NCBI RefSeq assembly: GCF_019704555.1
Contig: NZ_AP024745.1
Location: forward strand, 10,281,501-10,345,500
Source: Actinoplanes sp. L3-i22
Lineage (GTDB): Bacteria; Actinomycetota; Actinomycetes; Mycobacteriales; Micromonosporaceae
DNA length: 64,000 bases
Direction: 5' to 3'
A program made the position numbers and the translations under genes. Of the stretch, positions 1 to 8,199 are shown piece after piece (position 1 is the first letter of the stretch; the number at the start of each line of letters is the position of its first letter). The notes beneath the pieces were generated by a model that searched no databases, had not been told where the DNA came from, and saw nothing but the letters and a program-made list of their open reading frames with translations.

Positions 1-2521
1 TCCGCATCGCGCTGGTCCCCCACGCGGAGAGGCCGACCGATTTCGGCCACTCTCCGTAGTCCTTGCGGTAGCGGGCCAGCAGGGAGTCGGCCATTGCCTG
101 GCCGGTCTCCCAGGCCAGGCTGCTGGGGATGGCCTTCGGGTCGACCGAGTAGAAGTTGCGCCCGGTCGGCAGCACGTTGATCAGGCCGCGCAGCGGGGAG
201 CCGCTGGGGCCGGCCGGGACGTAGCCGCCGTCCAGCGCGTGCAGCACGTTGGTCAGCTCGTCGGTGGTCCGGGCGAGCCGGGGCACGACCTCGGTCGCGG
301 CGAACTCCAGCACCCGCCGCACGTCGTCATTGTCCGAGATTTCCGACACATCGGACGGCCAGCCGGCCTCTTCCATCGCGATGATCAACGCGCGCGCCTC
401 GGCCTCGATCGCGTCGGTCTCGGCCGTGGAAGCATCCTCGGCCAGGCCCAGCGCCTCCCGCAGACCCGGGAGCGCGGCGACCTGACCGGCCCACATCTGC
501 CGGGCCCGGAGCATCGCCAGCACCAGGTTCACCCGGGCCTCGCCGGTCGGCGCCGCGCCCAGCACGTGCAGCCCGTCCCGGATCTGCACGTCCTTGACCT
601 CGCACAGCCAGCCGTCGATGTGCATGATGAAGTCGTCGAACTGCTCGTCGTCGGGCCGGTCGGAGAGCCCCAGGTCGTGGTCCATCTTCGCGGCCTGGAT
701 CAGGGTCCAGATCTGCGCCCGGATGGCCGGCAGCTTCGCCGGGTCCAGCGCCGCGATGTTGGCGTGCTCGTCGAGCAGCTGCTCCAGGCGGGCGATGTCG
801 CCGTAGGACTCGGCCCGGGCCATCGGCGGGATCAGGTGGTCGACCAGCGTGGCGTGCGCCCGGCGCTTCGCCTGCGTCCCCTCGCCCGGGTCGTTGACCA
901 GGAACGGGTAGATCAGCGGCAGGTCGCCGAGGGCCGCGTCGGTGCCGTCCGAGGCGGACATGCCCACGTTCTTGCCGGGCAGCCACTCCAGGTTGCCGTG
1001 CTTGCCCACGTGCACCACGGCGTGCGCGCCGAACTCGTCGGCGACCCAGCGGTAGGCGGCCAGGTAGTGATGGCTCGGCGGCAGGTCCGGGTCGTGGTAG
1101 ATGGCGACCGGGTTGGCCCCGAAACCACGCGGCGGCTGCACCATCACGACGATGTTCTCGTCCCGCAGCGCGGCGAGCACGATGTCGCCGTTGTCGGTGT
1201 ACAGCTCGCCGGGCGGCGGGCCCCAGTGCTGGACGACGCTCTCCCGGAAATCCTCGGGAAGGGTCGCGAACCAGTTCTCGTAGCGGGCGCCCGCGATCCG
1301 CACCGGGTTGGCGGCCAGCTGCTCCTCGGTCAGCCAGTCCGGGTCCTGCCCGCCGGCCGCGATCAGGGTGTGGATCAGGCTGTCGCCGTCGTAGTCGGCG
1401 AAGGAACCGACCTGGTAGCCACGCTCCTTCAACGCGGCCAGCAGGGCGACCGTCGAGGCGGGCGTGTCCAGGCCGACCGCGTTGCCGATCCGCGCGTGCT
1501 TGGTCGGGTAGGCCGAGAGCATCAGCGCCACGCGGCGGGAAGCGGGCGGGATGTGCCGCAGACGCGCGTGGGCGGTCGCGATCCCGGCGACCCGGGCGGC
1601 GCGCTCGGGGTCCGCCACGTACACCGACAGGCCGTCGGGGTCGATCTCCTTGAACGAGAACGGGACCGTGATGATCCGCCCGTCGAACTCCGGGATCGCC
1701 ACCTGGGTCGCCGCGTCCAGCGGGGACAGGCCGTCGGCGCTCGCCTCCCAGGTGGCGCGCGAGCTGGTCAGGCACAGGCCCTGCAGGATCGGGACGTCCA
1801 GATCGGCCAGGACGCCGACGTCCCACGCCTCGTCGTCGCCGCCGGCGCTCGCCGTGGCCGGACGGGTGCCGCCGGCCGCGAGCACCGTCACGACCAGGGC
1901 GTCCGCCGTGCGGAGCTCGGCGAGCAGGTCGGCCGGCGCCGTACGCAAAGAGGCAGTGAAAATGGGCAGCGCACGGGCGCCCTTGGCCTCGACGGCCTGG
2001 CACAACGCGTCGACGAACGCGGTGTTGCCGGCCATGTGGTGCGCGCGGTAATAGAGCACCGCGACGCTCGGGGCGGGCTCGGCGATCTCGGCCGCGGCGC
2101 GCGGCAGGATGCCCCACTGCGGGCTCTCCGTGGCCGGCGCGAACCCGTTGCCGGTGAGCAGCACGGTGTCGGAGAGGAAGTCGTGCAGCGCGGCGAGATT
2201 CTCCGCGCCGCCCTGCGCCAGGTAGAGGTGCGCGTCCGCGGCGATGCCGGCCGGGACCGAGGAGAGCTTCATCAGGTCCGCGTCCGGCAGCATCTCGCCG
2301 CCCAGGACCACCACCGGGATCTCCTGGCCGAGCAGCGCGTCCAGGCCCTCCTCCCAGGCCCGGCGGCCGCCGAGGATGCGGACCACGATCAGCTCGACCC
2401 CGGACAGCAGGGCCGGCAGGTCGTCGACCCCGGTGCGAGCCGGGTTGGCGAGCCGCCAGGCCGAGCCGCTGGCCCGGGCGCTGAGCAGGTCCGTGTCGGA
2501 CGTCGACAGCAGCAGAAACAC
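1..2521 (-). CDS. cobN: Cobaltochelatase subunit CobN (3' end outside window)
   Basis: Large subunit of the aerobic ATP-dependent cobaltochelatase, which with CobS and CobT inserts cobalt into hydrogenobyrinic acid a,c-diamide. The frame is open from a GTG at 2521 to the left edge, about 840 of the roughly 1200 residues usual for CobN, so the C-terminal third is missing here. The translation starts MFLLLSTSDTDLLSA and contains family-typical stretches such as YYRAHHMAGNT, AVVHVGKHGNLEWLPGK and NDPGEGTQAKRRAHA (the magnesium/cobalt chelatase H-subunit signature). A GAGGGGGAG ribosome-binding site lies about 8 nt before the GTG. A cobalamin riboswitch lies directly upstream on the same strand, so repression by adenosylcobalamin is expected. 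It diverges from cobG-cobH-cobIJ. Confidence 0.95.
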   Translation of the reverse strand, partial: MFLLLSTSDTDLLSARASGSAWRLANPARTGVDDLPALLSGVELIVVRILGGRRAWEEGLDALLGQEIPVVVLGGEMLPDADLMKLSSVPAGIAADAHLYLAQGGAENLAALHDFLSDTVLLTGNGFAPATESPQWGILPRAAAEIAEPAPSVAVLYYRAHHMAGNTAFVDALCQAVEAKGARALPIFTASLRTAPADLLAELRTADALVVTVLAAGGTRPATASAGGDDEAWDVGVLADLDVPILQGLCLTSSRATWEASADGLSPLDAATQVAIPEFDGRIITVPFSFKEIDPDGLSVYVADPERAARVAGIATAHARLRHIPPASRRVALMLSAYPTKHARIGNAVGLDTPASTVALLAALKERGYQVGSFADYDGDSLIHTLIAAGGQDPDWLTEEQLAANPVRIAGARYENWFATLPEDFRESVVQHWGPPPGELYTDNGDIVLAALRDENIVVMVQPPRGFGANPVAIYHDPDLPPSHHYLAAYRWVADEFGAHAVVHVGKHGNLEWLPGKNVGMSASDGTDAALGDLPLIYPFLVNDPGEGTQAKRRAHATLVDHLIPPMARAESYGDIARLEQLLDEHANIAALDPAKLPAIRAQIWTLIQAAKMDHDLGLSDRPDDEQFDDFIMHIDGWLCEVKDVQIRDGLHVLGAAPTGEARVNLVLAMLRARQMWAGQVAALPGLREALGLAEDASTAETDAIEAEARALIIAMEEAGWPSDVSEISDNDDVRRVLEFAATEVVPRLARTTDELTNVLHALDGGYVPAGPSGSPLRGLINVLPTGRNFYSVDPKAIPSSLAWETGQAMADSLLARYRKDYGEWPKSVGLSAWGTSAMR

Positions 2522-2549
2522 GCGTGCGCTCCCCCTCGGGGTCCGCGCC

Positions 2550-2700
2550 CCGGGTAGTTGACGAAGCACGGCGACCGGAGTTCCTGGCTCCCGGGCTCGG
2601 CTCGCCGGCCGAATCCGGTGACAGTGGCGGGACCGCGCCGGACTCGCACCGGCTTCCTCCGCGGCGTCGCCGCTCTCATTCACTTGTTCCGGCACACGCT
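2550..2700 (-). promoter_or_regulatory. Cobalamin (B12) riboswitch upstream of cobN
   Basis: On the minus strand, 5' to 3', the region shows the hallmark order of the cobalamin riboswitch core: GGAAGCCGGTGCGAGTCCGG (about 2659-2640), CCCGCCACTGTCACCGG (about 2631-2615), then the B12-box segment AGCCAGGAACTCCGGTCGCC (about 2589-2570). The order and spacing match the class seen before cob genes. The edges are approximate because I judged the outer P1 stem by eye. It ends about 30-50 nt before the cobN GTG, which suits translational or Rho-dependent control. Confidence 0.9.
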
Positions 2701-2740
2701 ACTGGACGCCCGGACCCGGCCGGGCCGCGATCCGAGTGCC

Positions 2741-2870
2741 ATCGCCTGTGACGCCGCTGACGCCCCCCACGGGGTTGAGTCCGTCGCCTGTGACGCCGCT
2801 GACGCCCCTCGGGAGGTTGAGTCCGTCGCGTGTGACGTCGCTGACGAGCGGTGTGACGCCGCTGACGAAG
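2741..2870. repeat. 42-bp tandem repeat array between cobN and cobG
   Basis: Two nearly identical 42-bp units (2741-2782 and 2783-2824), each containing TGTGACGCCGCTGACG, are followed by two shortened units (2825-2850 and 2851-2870) that keep only the TGTGACGYCGCTGACG core. The array lies 60-190 bp before the cobG start codon and immediately upstream of the cobN riboswitch, inside the divergent control region. Confidence 0.8.
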
Positions 2871-2930
2871 TTGTGATGCTGCCGACCCGAGGATGCGGTC
2901 CGGTCGGAGGCCGCCCGTAGTATCCGGGCC

Positions 2931-4334
2931 GTGACGCACCTTCGGCAGTCGGACACCGACGCCTGCCCCGGCGCGCTGCGGTTGCACACCGCGGCGGACG
3001 GGTTGCTGGCGCGGGTCAGGCTGCCCGGCGGTCTGCTGAGCGGGGCCCAGCTGCGCTCGCTGCGCGAGCTCGCCGAGGCGTTCGGCGACGGGCGCCTGGA
3101 GCTGACCTCGCGGGCCAATCTGCAGCTCAGAGGCCTGCGGCAAGACCGGGCGGAGACCTTGGCGAGTCGCTTGCGCGCCGCCGGGCTGCTGCCGTCGCAC
3201 ACCCACGATTCGGTACGGAACATTGCCGCGCCCCCGCTGGCCGACGCGCGCCTGCGTCGCTGGGTCGGCGAGCTGGACGCGGCGATCTGCGCCGATCCGG
3301 AGCTGGCCGCCCTGCCGGGAAAGTTCCTCTTCGGGATCGGCCAGGTGCCCCTCGCCGCCGACGTCGCCGCGGTCCCGGTCGCCCTCTCCGGTGAGTTCGC
3401 CCTGCGGTTCGGCGGCCACGACACCGGCCTGCGGGTGGCGGCCGAGCGGGTGGTCGAGGCGCTGGTCACGGCTGGGCACGCGTTCCTGGCCGAGCGCTCG
3501 GCGCAGCGCGAGCCCGCCCCGCAGCCCTCCGCACAGCCCGAGCCCTCCCCACAGCGCGCGCCCTCCGCACAGCGCGAACCGGCAGCGCAGCCCGAGCCTT
3601 CAGCGCAGCGTGGCGGGTCTGCGTGGCGGCTGCGGGAGCTCGCTGACGGGCCGGCGCGGGTCTCGGCCCGGGTGGCGGCGGCGCTGGGCGTGACGCCGGT
3701 CGGCGTGCCGGCCGTGGCGGCGGTCGAGGTGGTGGAGCCCGGAGCACTGGTCGGCGTCGTGACCGGAAATGGTCACTTCGCTGCCGGGGCGTTGGTGCCG
3801 CTGGGGCGGCTCGAGGGCGTACAGGCGAAGGTTTTGGAGGACGCGGAGCGTCTGGTTGTCACGCCTTGGCGTGGGGTTCTGGTGCCGGATCTGGCCGAGG
3901 GCGCGGCAGCGGCCTGGACCGACCGGATGGCCGCGGCCGGGCTGGTGGTGACGGCTACCTCGCGGTGGAGCGGGGTGACCGCGTGCGCCGGCCGGCCCGG
4001 CTGCGCGAAATCCCTGGCGGACGTGCGTGCCGATGCCGACAGGGCGACCCGGTTCGGGGACGGGCTGCCGGTGCACTGGGTCGGTTGCGACCGAGCCTGC
4101 GGAAGCCCGTCGGGCCCCCACGTCCGGGTCGAGGCAACCGCCCCGGGCCAGGAAGCGGCGAGCGACGCGGGCCAGGACATGGCGAGCGACGCAGGCGCGG
4201 GCCGGGGCGCGGCGAACGGCGCGGGTTATGTGGTGACGCGGCGCGCGGCGGACGGCGCGGTGGTCGGGAACGGCGTGCTGTCCGGGACCGACCATGCGCT
4301 GGAGGAACTGGTGGCGGGGGCGAGGAGAGCCTGA
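2931..4334 (+). CDS. cobG: Precorrin-3B synthase CobG-like protein
   Basis: Oxygen-dependent monooxygenase of aerobic cobalamin synthesis, converting precorrin-3A to precorrin-3B; it belongs to the sulfite/nitrite reductase ferredoxin-like superfamily. At 467 aa it has the duplicated half-domain layout of the family, with [14 protein letters not shown] near residues 56-69. Cys352, Cys358 (CAGRPGC), Cys386 and Cys390 (CDRAC) are the expected 4Fe-4S/siroheme-type ligands. Residues 190-229 are a low-complexity insert of [13 protein letters not shown] repeats between the halves, and a second Ala/Gly/Asp-rich stretch follows the last cysteine pair; both look like dispensable linkers. Starts at GTG 2931 with a poor ribosome-binding site. 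Its stop shares one base with the cobH start. Confidence 0.88.
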   Translation: MTHLRQSDTDACPGALRLHTAADGLLARVRLPGGLLSGAQLRSLRELAEAFGDGRLELTSRANLQLRGLRQDRAETLASRLRAAGLLPSHTHDSVRNIAAPPLADARLRRWVGELDAAICADPELAALPGKFLFGIGQVPLAADVAAVPVALSGEFALRFGGHDTGLRVAAERVVEALVTAGHAFLAERSAQREPAPQPSAQPEPSPQRAPSAQREPAAQPEPSAQRGGSAWRLRELADGPARVSARVAAALGVTPVGVPAVAAVEVVEPGALVGVVTGNGHFAAGALVPLGRLEGVQAKVLEDAERLVVTPWRGVLVPDLAEGAAAAWTDRMAAAGLVVTATSRWSGVTACAGRPGCAKSLADVRADADRATRFGDGLPVHWVGCDRACGSPSGPHVRVEATAPGQEAASDAGQDMASDAGAGRGAANGAGYVVTRRAADGAVVGNGVLSGTDHALEELVAGARRA

Positions 4335-4951
4335 TGGAGTACGAACGGAACGGCGCGGAGATCTATCGACGATCGTTCGCCACCATCCGGGCCGAAGCGG
4401 ATCTCGTCGGTCTGCCCGAGGACGTGGCGCGCGTCGTGGTCCGGATGATCCACGCCTGCGGGATGGTCGACCTGGTGCGCGACGTCCGGTTCAGCCCGGG
4501 CGTGGCGACCGCGGCCCGGAAGGCGCTGCTCGGCGGCGCCCCGATCCTGTGCGACGCGGAGATGGTCGCGTCCGGGGTGACCCGCGCCCGGCTGCCGGCC
4601 GGCAACGAGGTGATCTGCACGCTGCGCGACCCGTCCGTGCCGGGGATCGCCGCCCGGATCGGCAACACCCGCAGCGCGGCGGCGATGGACCTGTGGGGCG
4701 ATCGGCTCGGCGGCGCGGTGGTGGCCATCGGGAACGCGCCGACCGCCCTGTTCCGGCTGCTGGAGATGATCGCGGCGGGGGCGCCGCGGCCGGCCGCCGT
4801 GCTGGGCATCCCGGTCGGCTTCATCGGGGCGGCGGAGTCCAAGGAGGCGCTCGCCGAGTCCGGCCTGGAGTACCTGATCGTGCGCGGGCGGCGGGGCGGC
4901 AGCGCGATGACGGCGGCCGCGGTGAACGCGCTCGCCACCGAGACCGAATAA
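4334..4951 (+). CDS. cobH: Precorrin-8X methylmutase CobH
   Basis: Moves the C-11 methyl to C-12, turning precorrin-8X into hydrogenobyrinic acid. The 205-aa product is the usual family length. His40 in MIHACGMVD is the catalytic histidine of CobH/CbiC, and [20 protein letters not shown] and [16 protein letters not shown] are family-diagnostic stretches. The ATG at 4334 overlaps the cobG TGA (TGATG), so translation is probably coupled. The last codons and the following bases carry a short tandem duplication (CGCCACCGAGACCGAA, about 4934 and 4953), so the intergenic spacer seems to have grown by copying the end of this gene. Confidence 0.95.
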   Translation: MEYERNGAEIYRRSFATIRAEADLVGLPEDVARVVVRMIHACGMVDLVRDVRFSPGVATAARKALLGGAPILCDAEMVASGVTRARLPAGNEVICTLRDPSVPGIAARIGNTRSAAAMDLWGDRLGGAVVAIGNAPTALFRLLEMIAAGAPRPAAVLGIPVGFIGAAESKEALAESGLEYLIVRGRRGGSAMTAAAVNALATETE

Positions 4952-4996
4952 GCGCCACCGAGACCGAACGAAGAACCGGAAAGCGAACCAGGACTT

Positions 4997-6514
4997 ATGA
5001 CGAACGACGTGGTTGCCGGGCGGCTCTACGGGGTCGGGCTCGGCCCCGGCGACCCGGAGCTGGTCACGGTCAAGGCCGCCCGGCTGATCGCGGCCGCCGA
5101 CGTGGTGGCCTACCACGCGGCCCGGCACGGGCGGAGCAACGCCCGCGCGATCGCCGCCGGCTACCTGCGGGACGATCAGGTCGAGGAGGCGCTGATCTAC
5201 CCGGTGACCACCGAGACCACCGACCATCCGGGCGGGTATCAGGGCGCGATCGACGAGTTCTACGAGCAGGCCGCGGCCCGTCTCGCCGCGCATCTGGACG
5301 CCGGCCGGGACGTGGTGGTGCTGGCCGAGGGCGACCCGTTCTTCTACGGGTCCTACATGCACATGCACAAGCGGCTCGCGCACCGCTACGAGACGACTGT
5401 CGTCCCCGGCGTCACGAGTGTCAGCGCCGCCTCCGCGGTGCTCGGCCGCCCGCTGATGGAGCGCGACGAGGTGCTCACCGTGCTGCCCGGCACGCTGCCG
5501 CCGGACGAGCTGGCCCGCCGGCTCGCGGCGACCGACTCGGCCGCCGTGATGAAGCTGGGCCGGACGTTCGAGGGGGTCCGGTCGGCGCTGGCGGCGGCCG
5601 GGCGGCTGGACGACGCGTTCTACGTGGAGCGCGCGACGATGGCCGCCGAGCGGGTCGGCCGGTTGTCCGAGATCGATCCGGCGACTGTGCCGTACTTCTC
5701 GCTGGCCCTGCTGCCCAGTCCGGCGGCGACGGCGTACCTCGAGGGCACCCCGCCACCGGCGCATGACGGCGGGGTGACCGTGATCGGGCTCGGCCCGGGC
5801 GCGTCCGGCTGGCTCACCCCGGAGGCGCGCGCGGCGCTGGCCGAGGCCGACGACGTGGTCGGTTATCAGACCTACGTGGACCGGGTGCCGGTCGACCCGC
5901 GGCAGGTCCGGCACGCCTCGGACAACAAGGTCGAGGCCGAGCGGGCCGCGTTCGCGCTGGATCTGGCGCGGCGGGGCCGGCGGGTGGCGGTGGTCTCGTC
6001 CGGTGACCCGGGCGTGTTCGCGATGGCCGCCGCCGTGCTGGAGGTCGCCGACGACCCGGAGTGGAAGGACGTGCCGATCCGGATCGTGCCGGGTCTGACC
6101 GCGGCCCAGGCGGTGGCGAGTCGCGCCGGCGCGCCGCTGGGTCACGACTTCTGCGTCATGTCCCTCTCCGACCGGCTGAAACCGTGGTCGATCATCGAGA
6201 CCCGGCTGGCCGGCGCGGCCGCCGCGGACCTGGTCATCGCGATCTACAACCCGGCCTCGCAGACCCGCAAGGAGCAGCTGGTCCGGGCCCGCGAGGTGCT
6301 GCTCGAGCACCGCGACGCGGCCACCCCGGTGGTGGTCGGGCGGGACGTCGGCGGCCCGGCCGAGTCGGTGCGGATCACCACGCTCGGCGAGCTGGACCCG
6401 GCGACCGTCGACATGCGCTGCCTGCTGATCGTCGGCTCGTCCCAGACAAAGGCCGTGACCAGGGCAAACGGTCAGACAATCGTGTACACGCCGCGGCACT
6501 ACCCGGTCGCATAG
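4997..6514 (+). CDS. cobIJ: Fused precorrin-2 C20 / precorrin-3B C17 methyltransferase (CobI-CobJ)
   Basis: Two SAM-dependent tetrapyrrole methylases in one 505-aa chain. The CobI half (about residues 8-245) opens with LYGVGLGPGDPELVTVKA and has the PGVTSVSAASA loop. The CobJ half (about 258-505) opens with GVTVIGLGPGASGWLTPEA and contains VSSGDPGVFAMA and IYNPASQTRKEQL. CobI makes precorrin-3A and CobJ contracts the ring to precorrin-4, so with CobG and CobH this operon covers the middle of the aerobic corrin pathway. The fusion is common in actinobacteria. AGGA sits about 5 nt before the ATG. Confidence 0.95.
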   Translation: MTNDVVAGRLYGVGLGPGDPELVTVKAARLIAAADVVAYHAARHGRSNARAIAAGYLRDDQVEEALIYPVTTETTDHPGGYQGAIDEFYEQAAARLAAHLDAGRDVVVLAEGDPFFYGSYMHMHKRLAHRYETTVVPGVTSVSAASAVLGRPLMERDEVLTVLPGTLPPDELARRLAATDSAAVMKLGRTFEGVRSALAAAGRLDDAFYVERATMAAERVGRLSEIDPATVPYFSLALLPSPAATAYLEGTPPPAHDGGVTVIGLGPGASGWLTPEARAALAEADDVVGYQTYVDRVPVDPRQVRHASDNKVEAERAAFALDLARRGRRVAVVSSGDPGVFAMAAAVLEVADDPEWKDVPIRIVPGLTAAQAVASRAGAPLGHDFCVMSLSDRLKPWSIIETRLAGAAAADLVIAIYNPASQTRKEQLVRAREVLLEHRDAATPVVVGRDVGGPAESVRITTLGELDPATVDMRCLLIVGSSQTKAVTRANGQTIVYTPRHYPVA

Positions 6515-6587
6515 GCGTCGCACAGCGCTGGCTGAGCATCGACCACGCGGGCGGAAATGAATAGTCCGCTCCCGGATCGCACCACGG

Positions 6588-6642
6588 GGCAACCGCACTG
6601 CATCGACGGTTGCCTGATGGCAACGTGCCATCGGCCGAATGG
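6588..6642 (+). promoter_or_regulatory. Overlapping, mutually exclusive hairpins in the leader of the GH5-like gene
   Basis: Consecutive perfect inverted repeats share arms: GGCAACCG (6588-6595) with CGGTTGCC (6607-6614); GTTGCC (6609-6614) with GGCAAC (6619-6624); GATGGCA (6616-6622) with TGCCATC (6626-6632); and CCAT (6628-6631) with ATGG (6639-6642). Only some can form at once, the pattern of an attenuator or switching leader, or of overlapping operator dyads. The block ends 40 nt before the likely start codon at 6682. I recognise no known riboswitch core. Confidence 0.5.
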
Positions 6643-6681
6643 AGGGGTCACCGAAAAGCAACTGCCGCAAAGGGCCCCCGA

Positions 6682-8199
6682 ATGTCTCTCGCCGGTCGTC
6701 GTGCCGCCATCCTTGCCTCCTCACTTCTTCTTTCGCTCCTCGCGCAGAGCGGTGCCGCCTCCGCGGCGAAGAAGCCCGTGCCGGCGCCGGCGAAGAAGCC
6801 CAGCACCGCGACCACGGTGAAGAAGGCGGCCGTGCCCACCCTGGCCGGCCGGCTGGCCGCCGTGCAGGCGGCCAAGACGATCAACTACTACCCGTCGAAC
6901 GCGGGCTGGTCGGCGATGTGGACCAACTTCGACGCCGCGAAGATCGAGGCGGACCTGACCAAGGCGAAGGCCCTGGGCGCCGACAACGTACGGGTGATCA
7001 TCTTCCCGACGGCGTTCGGCTATCCGGCGCCGAAGGCCGACTACGCCGCGAAGCTGGCCAAGTTCGTCAGCATCGCGGACGGCGAGGGCCTGACCGTGAA
7101 GCTGACCCTGTTCGACTGGTGGGAGGGTTACACCGACACGGCCGGCAGCGCGGCGTGGGCGAAGGCGGTGCTGGCGCCGTACGCGGCCGACCCGCGGGTG
7201 CTCTCGGTCGAGGTGCAGAACGAGTTCGATCCGACCGACGCCCGCGCGGTCACCTGGGTCAAGAAGATCATCCCGGCGCTCCGGGCGGCCGTCCCGGCGA
7301 TGCCGCTGACCCTGTCGGTCTCCGGCACCACCGGCCCGAACGGGCTGGCGCAGATCCGTACCGCGCTGTCCGCCACCCCGGTCGACTACCTGGACTTCCA
7401 CTTCTACGGCAACTCGGAGCGGGCGCTCGCCGAGATCCGCAAGGCGCAGACCGCGGCCGGCTCCTACCCGATCGTGATCGGCGAGACCGGCCTGAGCACG
7501 GCGTCCGGCAGCGAGGGCAACCAGGCCGCGTACCTGGCCCGGGTGTTCGCCGCGGCGAAGGTCGCCGGGGTCGGCTCGGTCGCCCCGTGGACGCTGTCCG
7601 ACTTCAGCACCGGCGCGATCCCGGCCAACTCGGCGGTCTCCCGGATCCCGGCGCAGTACAAGTTCGGCCTGTACCGGGCGGACGGTTCGGCGAAGGCCGC
7701 GGTCGCCGTGGTGAAGACGTACTGGGCCGGCCAGACTCCCGCGAACAGCGTGCTGGACCTGGGCTTCGAGGGCTCCACGAGTAACTCGCCGTGGGGGCCC
7801 TACCTGGCCGACGAGGGCGCCGCCGAGCGGGTCACCGGCATGGCCCGCACCGGCGCCGGCTCGATCCGGTTCAACGGCACGAGCCGGACCGACACCGGTC
7901 TGCCGTCGCTGCGGACCTCCCCGGTCACCCCGGTGCAGCCGGGCTACCGCTGGCACGCCGAGGCGTGGGCCAAGGGCCAGAACCTGACCGGCACCACCGA
8001 GATCGCGCTGAGCTGGTTCGACGCCAACGACAAGTGGCTGGGCCAGAGTCAGTCGAAGCCGCTGCCGACCGGCACCACCGGCTGGACGAAGCTGACCGTG
8101 GACGCGACCGCCCCGGCGGGGGCGGCCAGCGTCCAGCTTCACCTCAAGTCGGGCGACAACAAGGGCACCGCCTGGTTCGACGACGTGGCGGTGTCCTGA
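6682..8199 (+). CDS. Secreted GH5-like glycoside hydrolase with C-terminal carbohydrate-binding-type module
   Basis: Exported clan-A (beta/alpha)8 glycosidase. From ATG 6682 the protein begins MSLAGRRAAILASSLLLSL and ends its signal peptide near SGAASA. A Lys/Ala/Pro linker follows, then a TIM barrel of about 300 residues. VEVQNEFDPT carries the likely acid/base Glu and IVIGETGLST the likely nucleophile Glu, as in GH5/mannanase-like enzymes. The last 125 residues (from VLDLGFEGS) form a jelly-roll CBM4/9-like module ending AWFDDVAVS. An in-frame ATG at 6610 would add 24 polar residues before the signal peptide and is unlikely. The gene converges on, and overlaps by 61 bp, the exopolysaccharide-type cluster, so it may trim that polymer. 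The substrate cannot be told from sequence. Confidence 0.8.
   Translation: MSLAGRRAAILASSLLLSLLAQSGAASAAKKPVPAPAKKPSTATTVKKAAVPTLAGRLAAVQAAKTINYYPSNAGWSAMWTNFDAAKIEADLTKAKALGADNVRVIIFPTAFGYPAPKADYAAKLAKFVSIADGEGLTVKLTLFDWWEGYTDTAGSAAWAKAVLAPYAADPRVLSVEVQNEFDPTDARAVTWVKKIIPALRAAVPAMPLTLSVSGTTGPNGLAQIRTALSATPVDYLDFHFYGNSERALAEIRKAQTAAGSYPIVIGETGLSTASGSEGNQAAYLARVFAAAKVAGVGSVAPWTLSDFSTGAIPANSAVSRIPAQYKFGLYRADGSAKAAVAVVKTYWAGQTPANSVLDLGFEGSTSNSPWGPYLADEGAAERVTGMARTGAGSIRFNGTSRTDTGLPSLRTSPVTPVQPGYRWHAEAWAKGQNLTGTTEIALSWFDANDKWLGQSQSKPLPTGTTGWTKLTVDATAPAGAASVQLHLKSGDNKGTAWFDDVAVS

Noticed and set aside
239..2557. Long open frame on the + strand opposite cobN
   Set aside because: It is Arg/Gly/Val-rich without any domain, has no plausible upstream signals, and lies entirely opposite a clearly recognisable cobN on the minus strand.
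2741..2870. 42-bp repeats considered as a replication origin or CRISPR array
   Set aside because: No DnaA-box consensus, no AT-rich region and no spacers between units.
6610..6681. ATG 6610 as start of the GH5-like gene
   Set aside because: It would place 24 polar residues before an otherwise standard signal peptide and overlap the hairpin block; ATG 6682 fits better.
8139..8199. The 61-bp convergent overlap as a sign of misannotation
   Set aside because: Both reading frames carry convincing C-terminal sequence up to their stops, so I accept the overlap as real.
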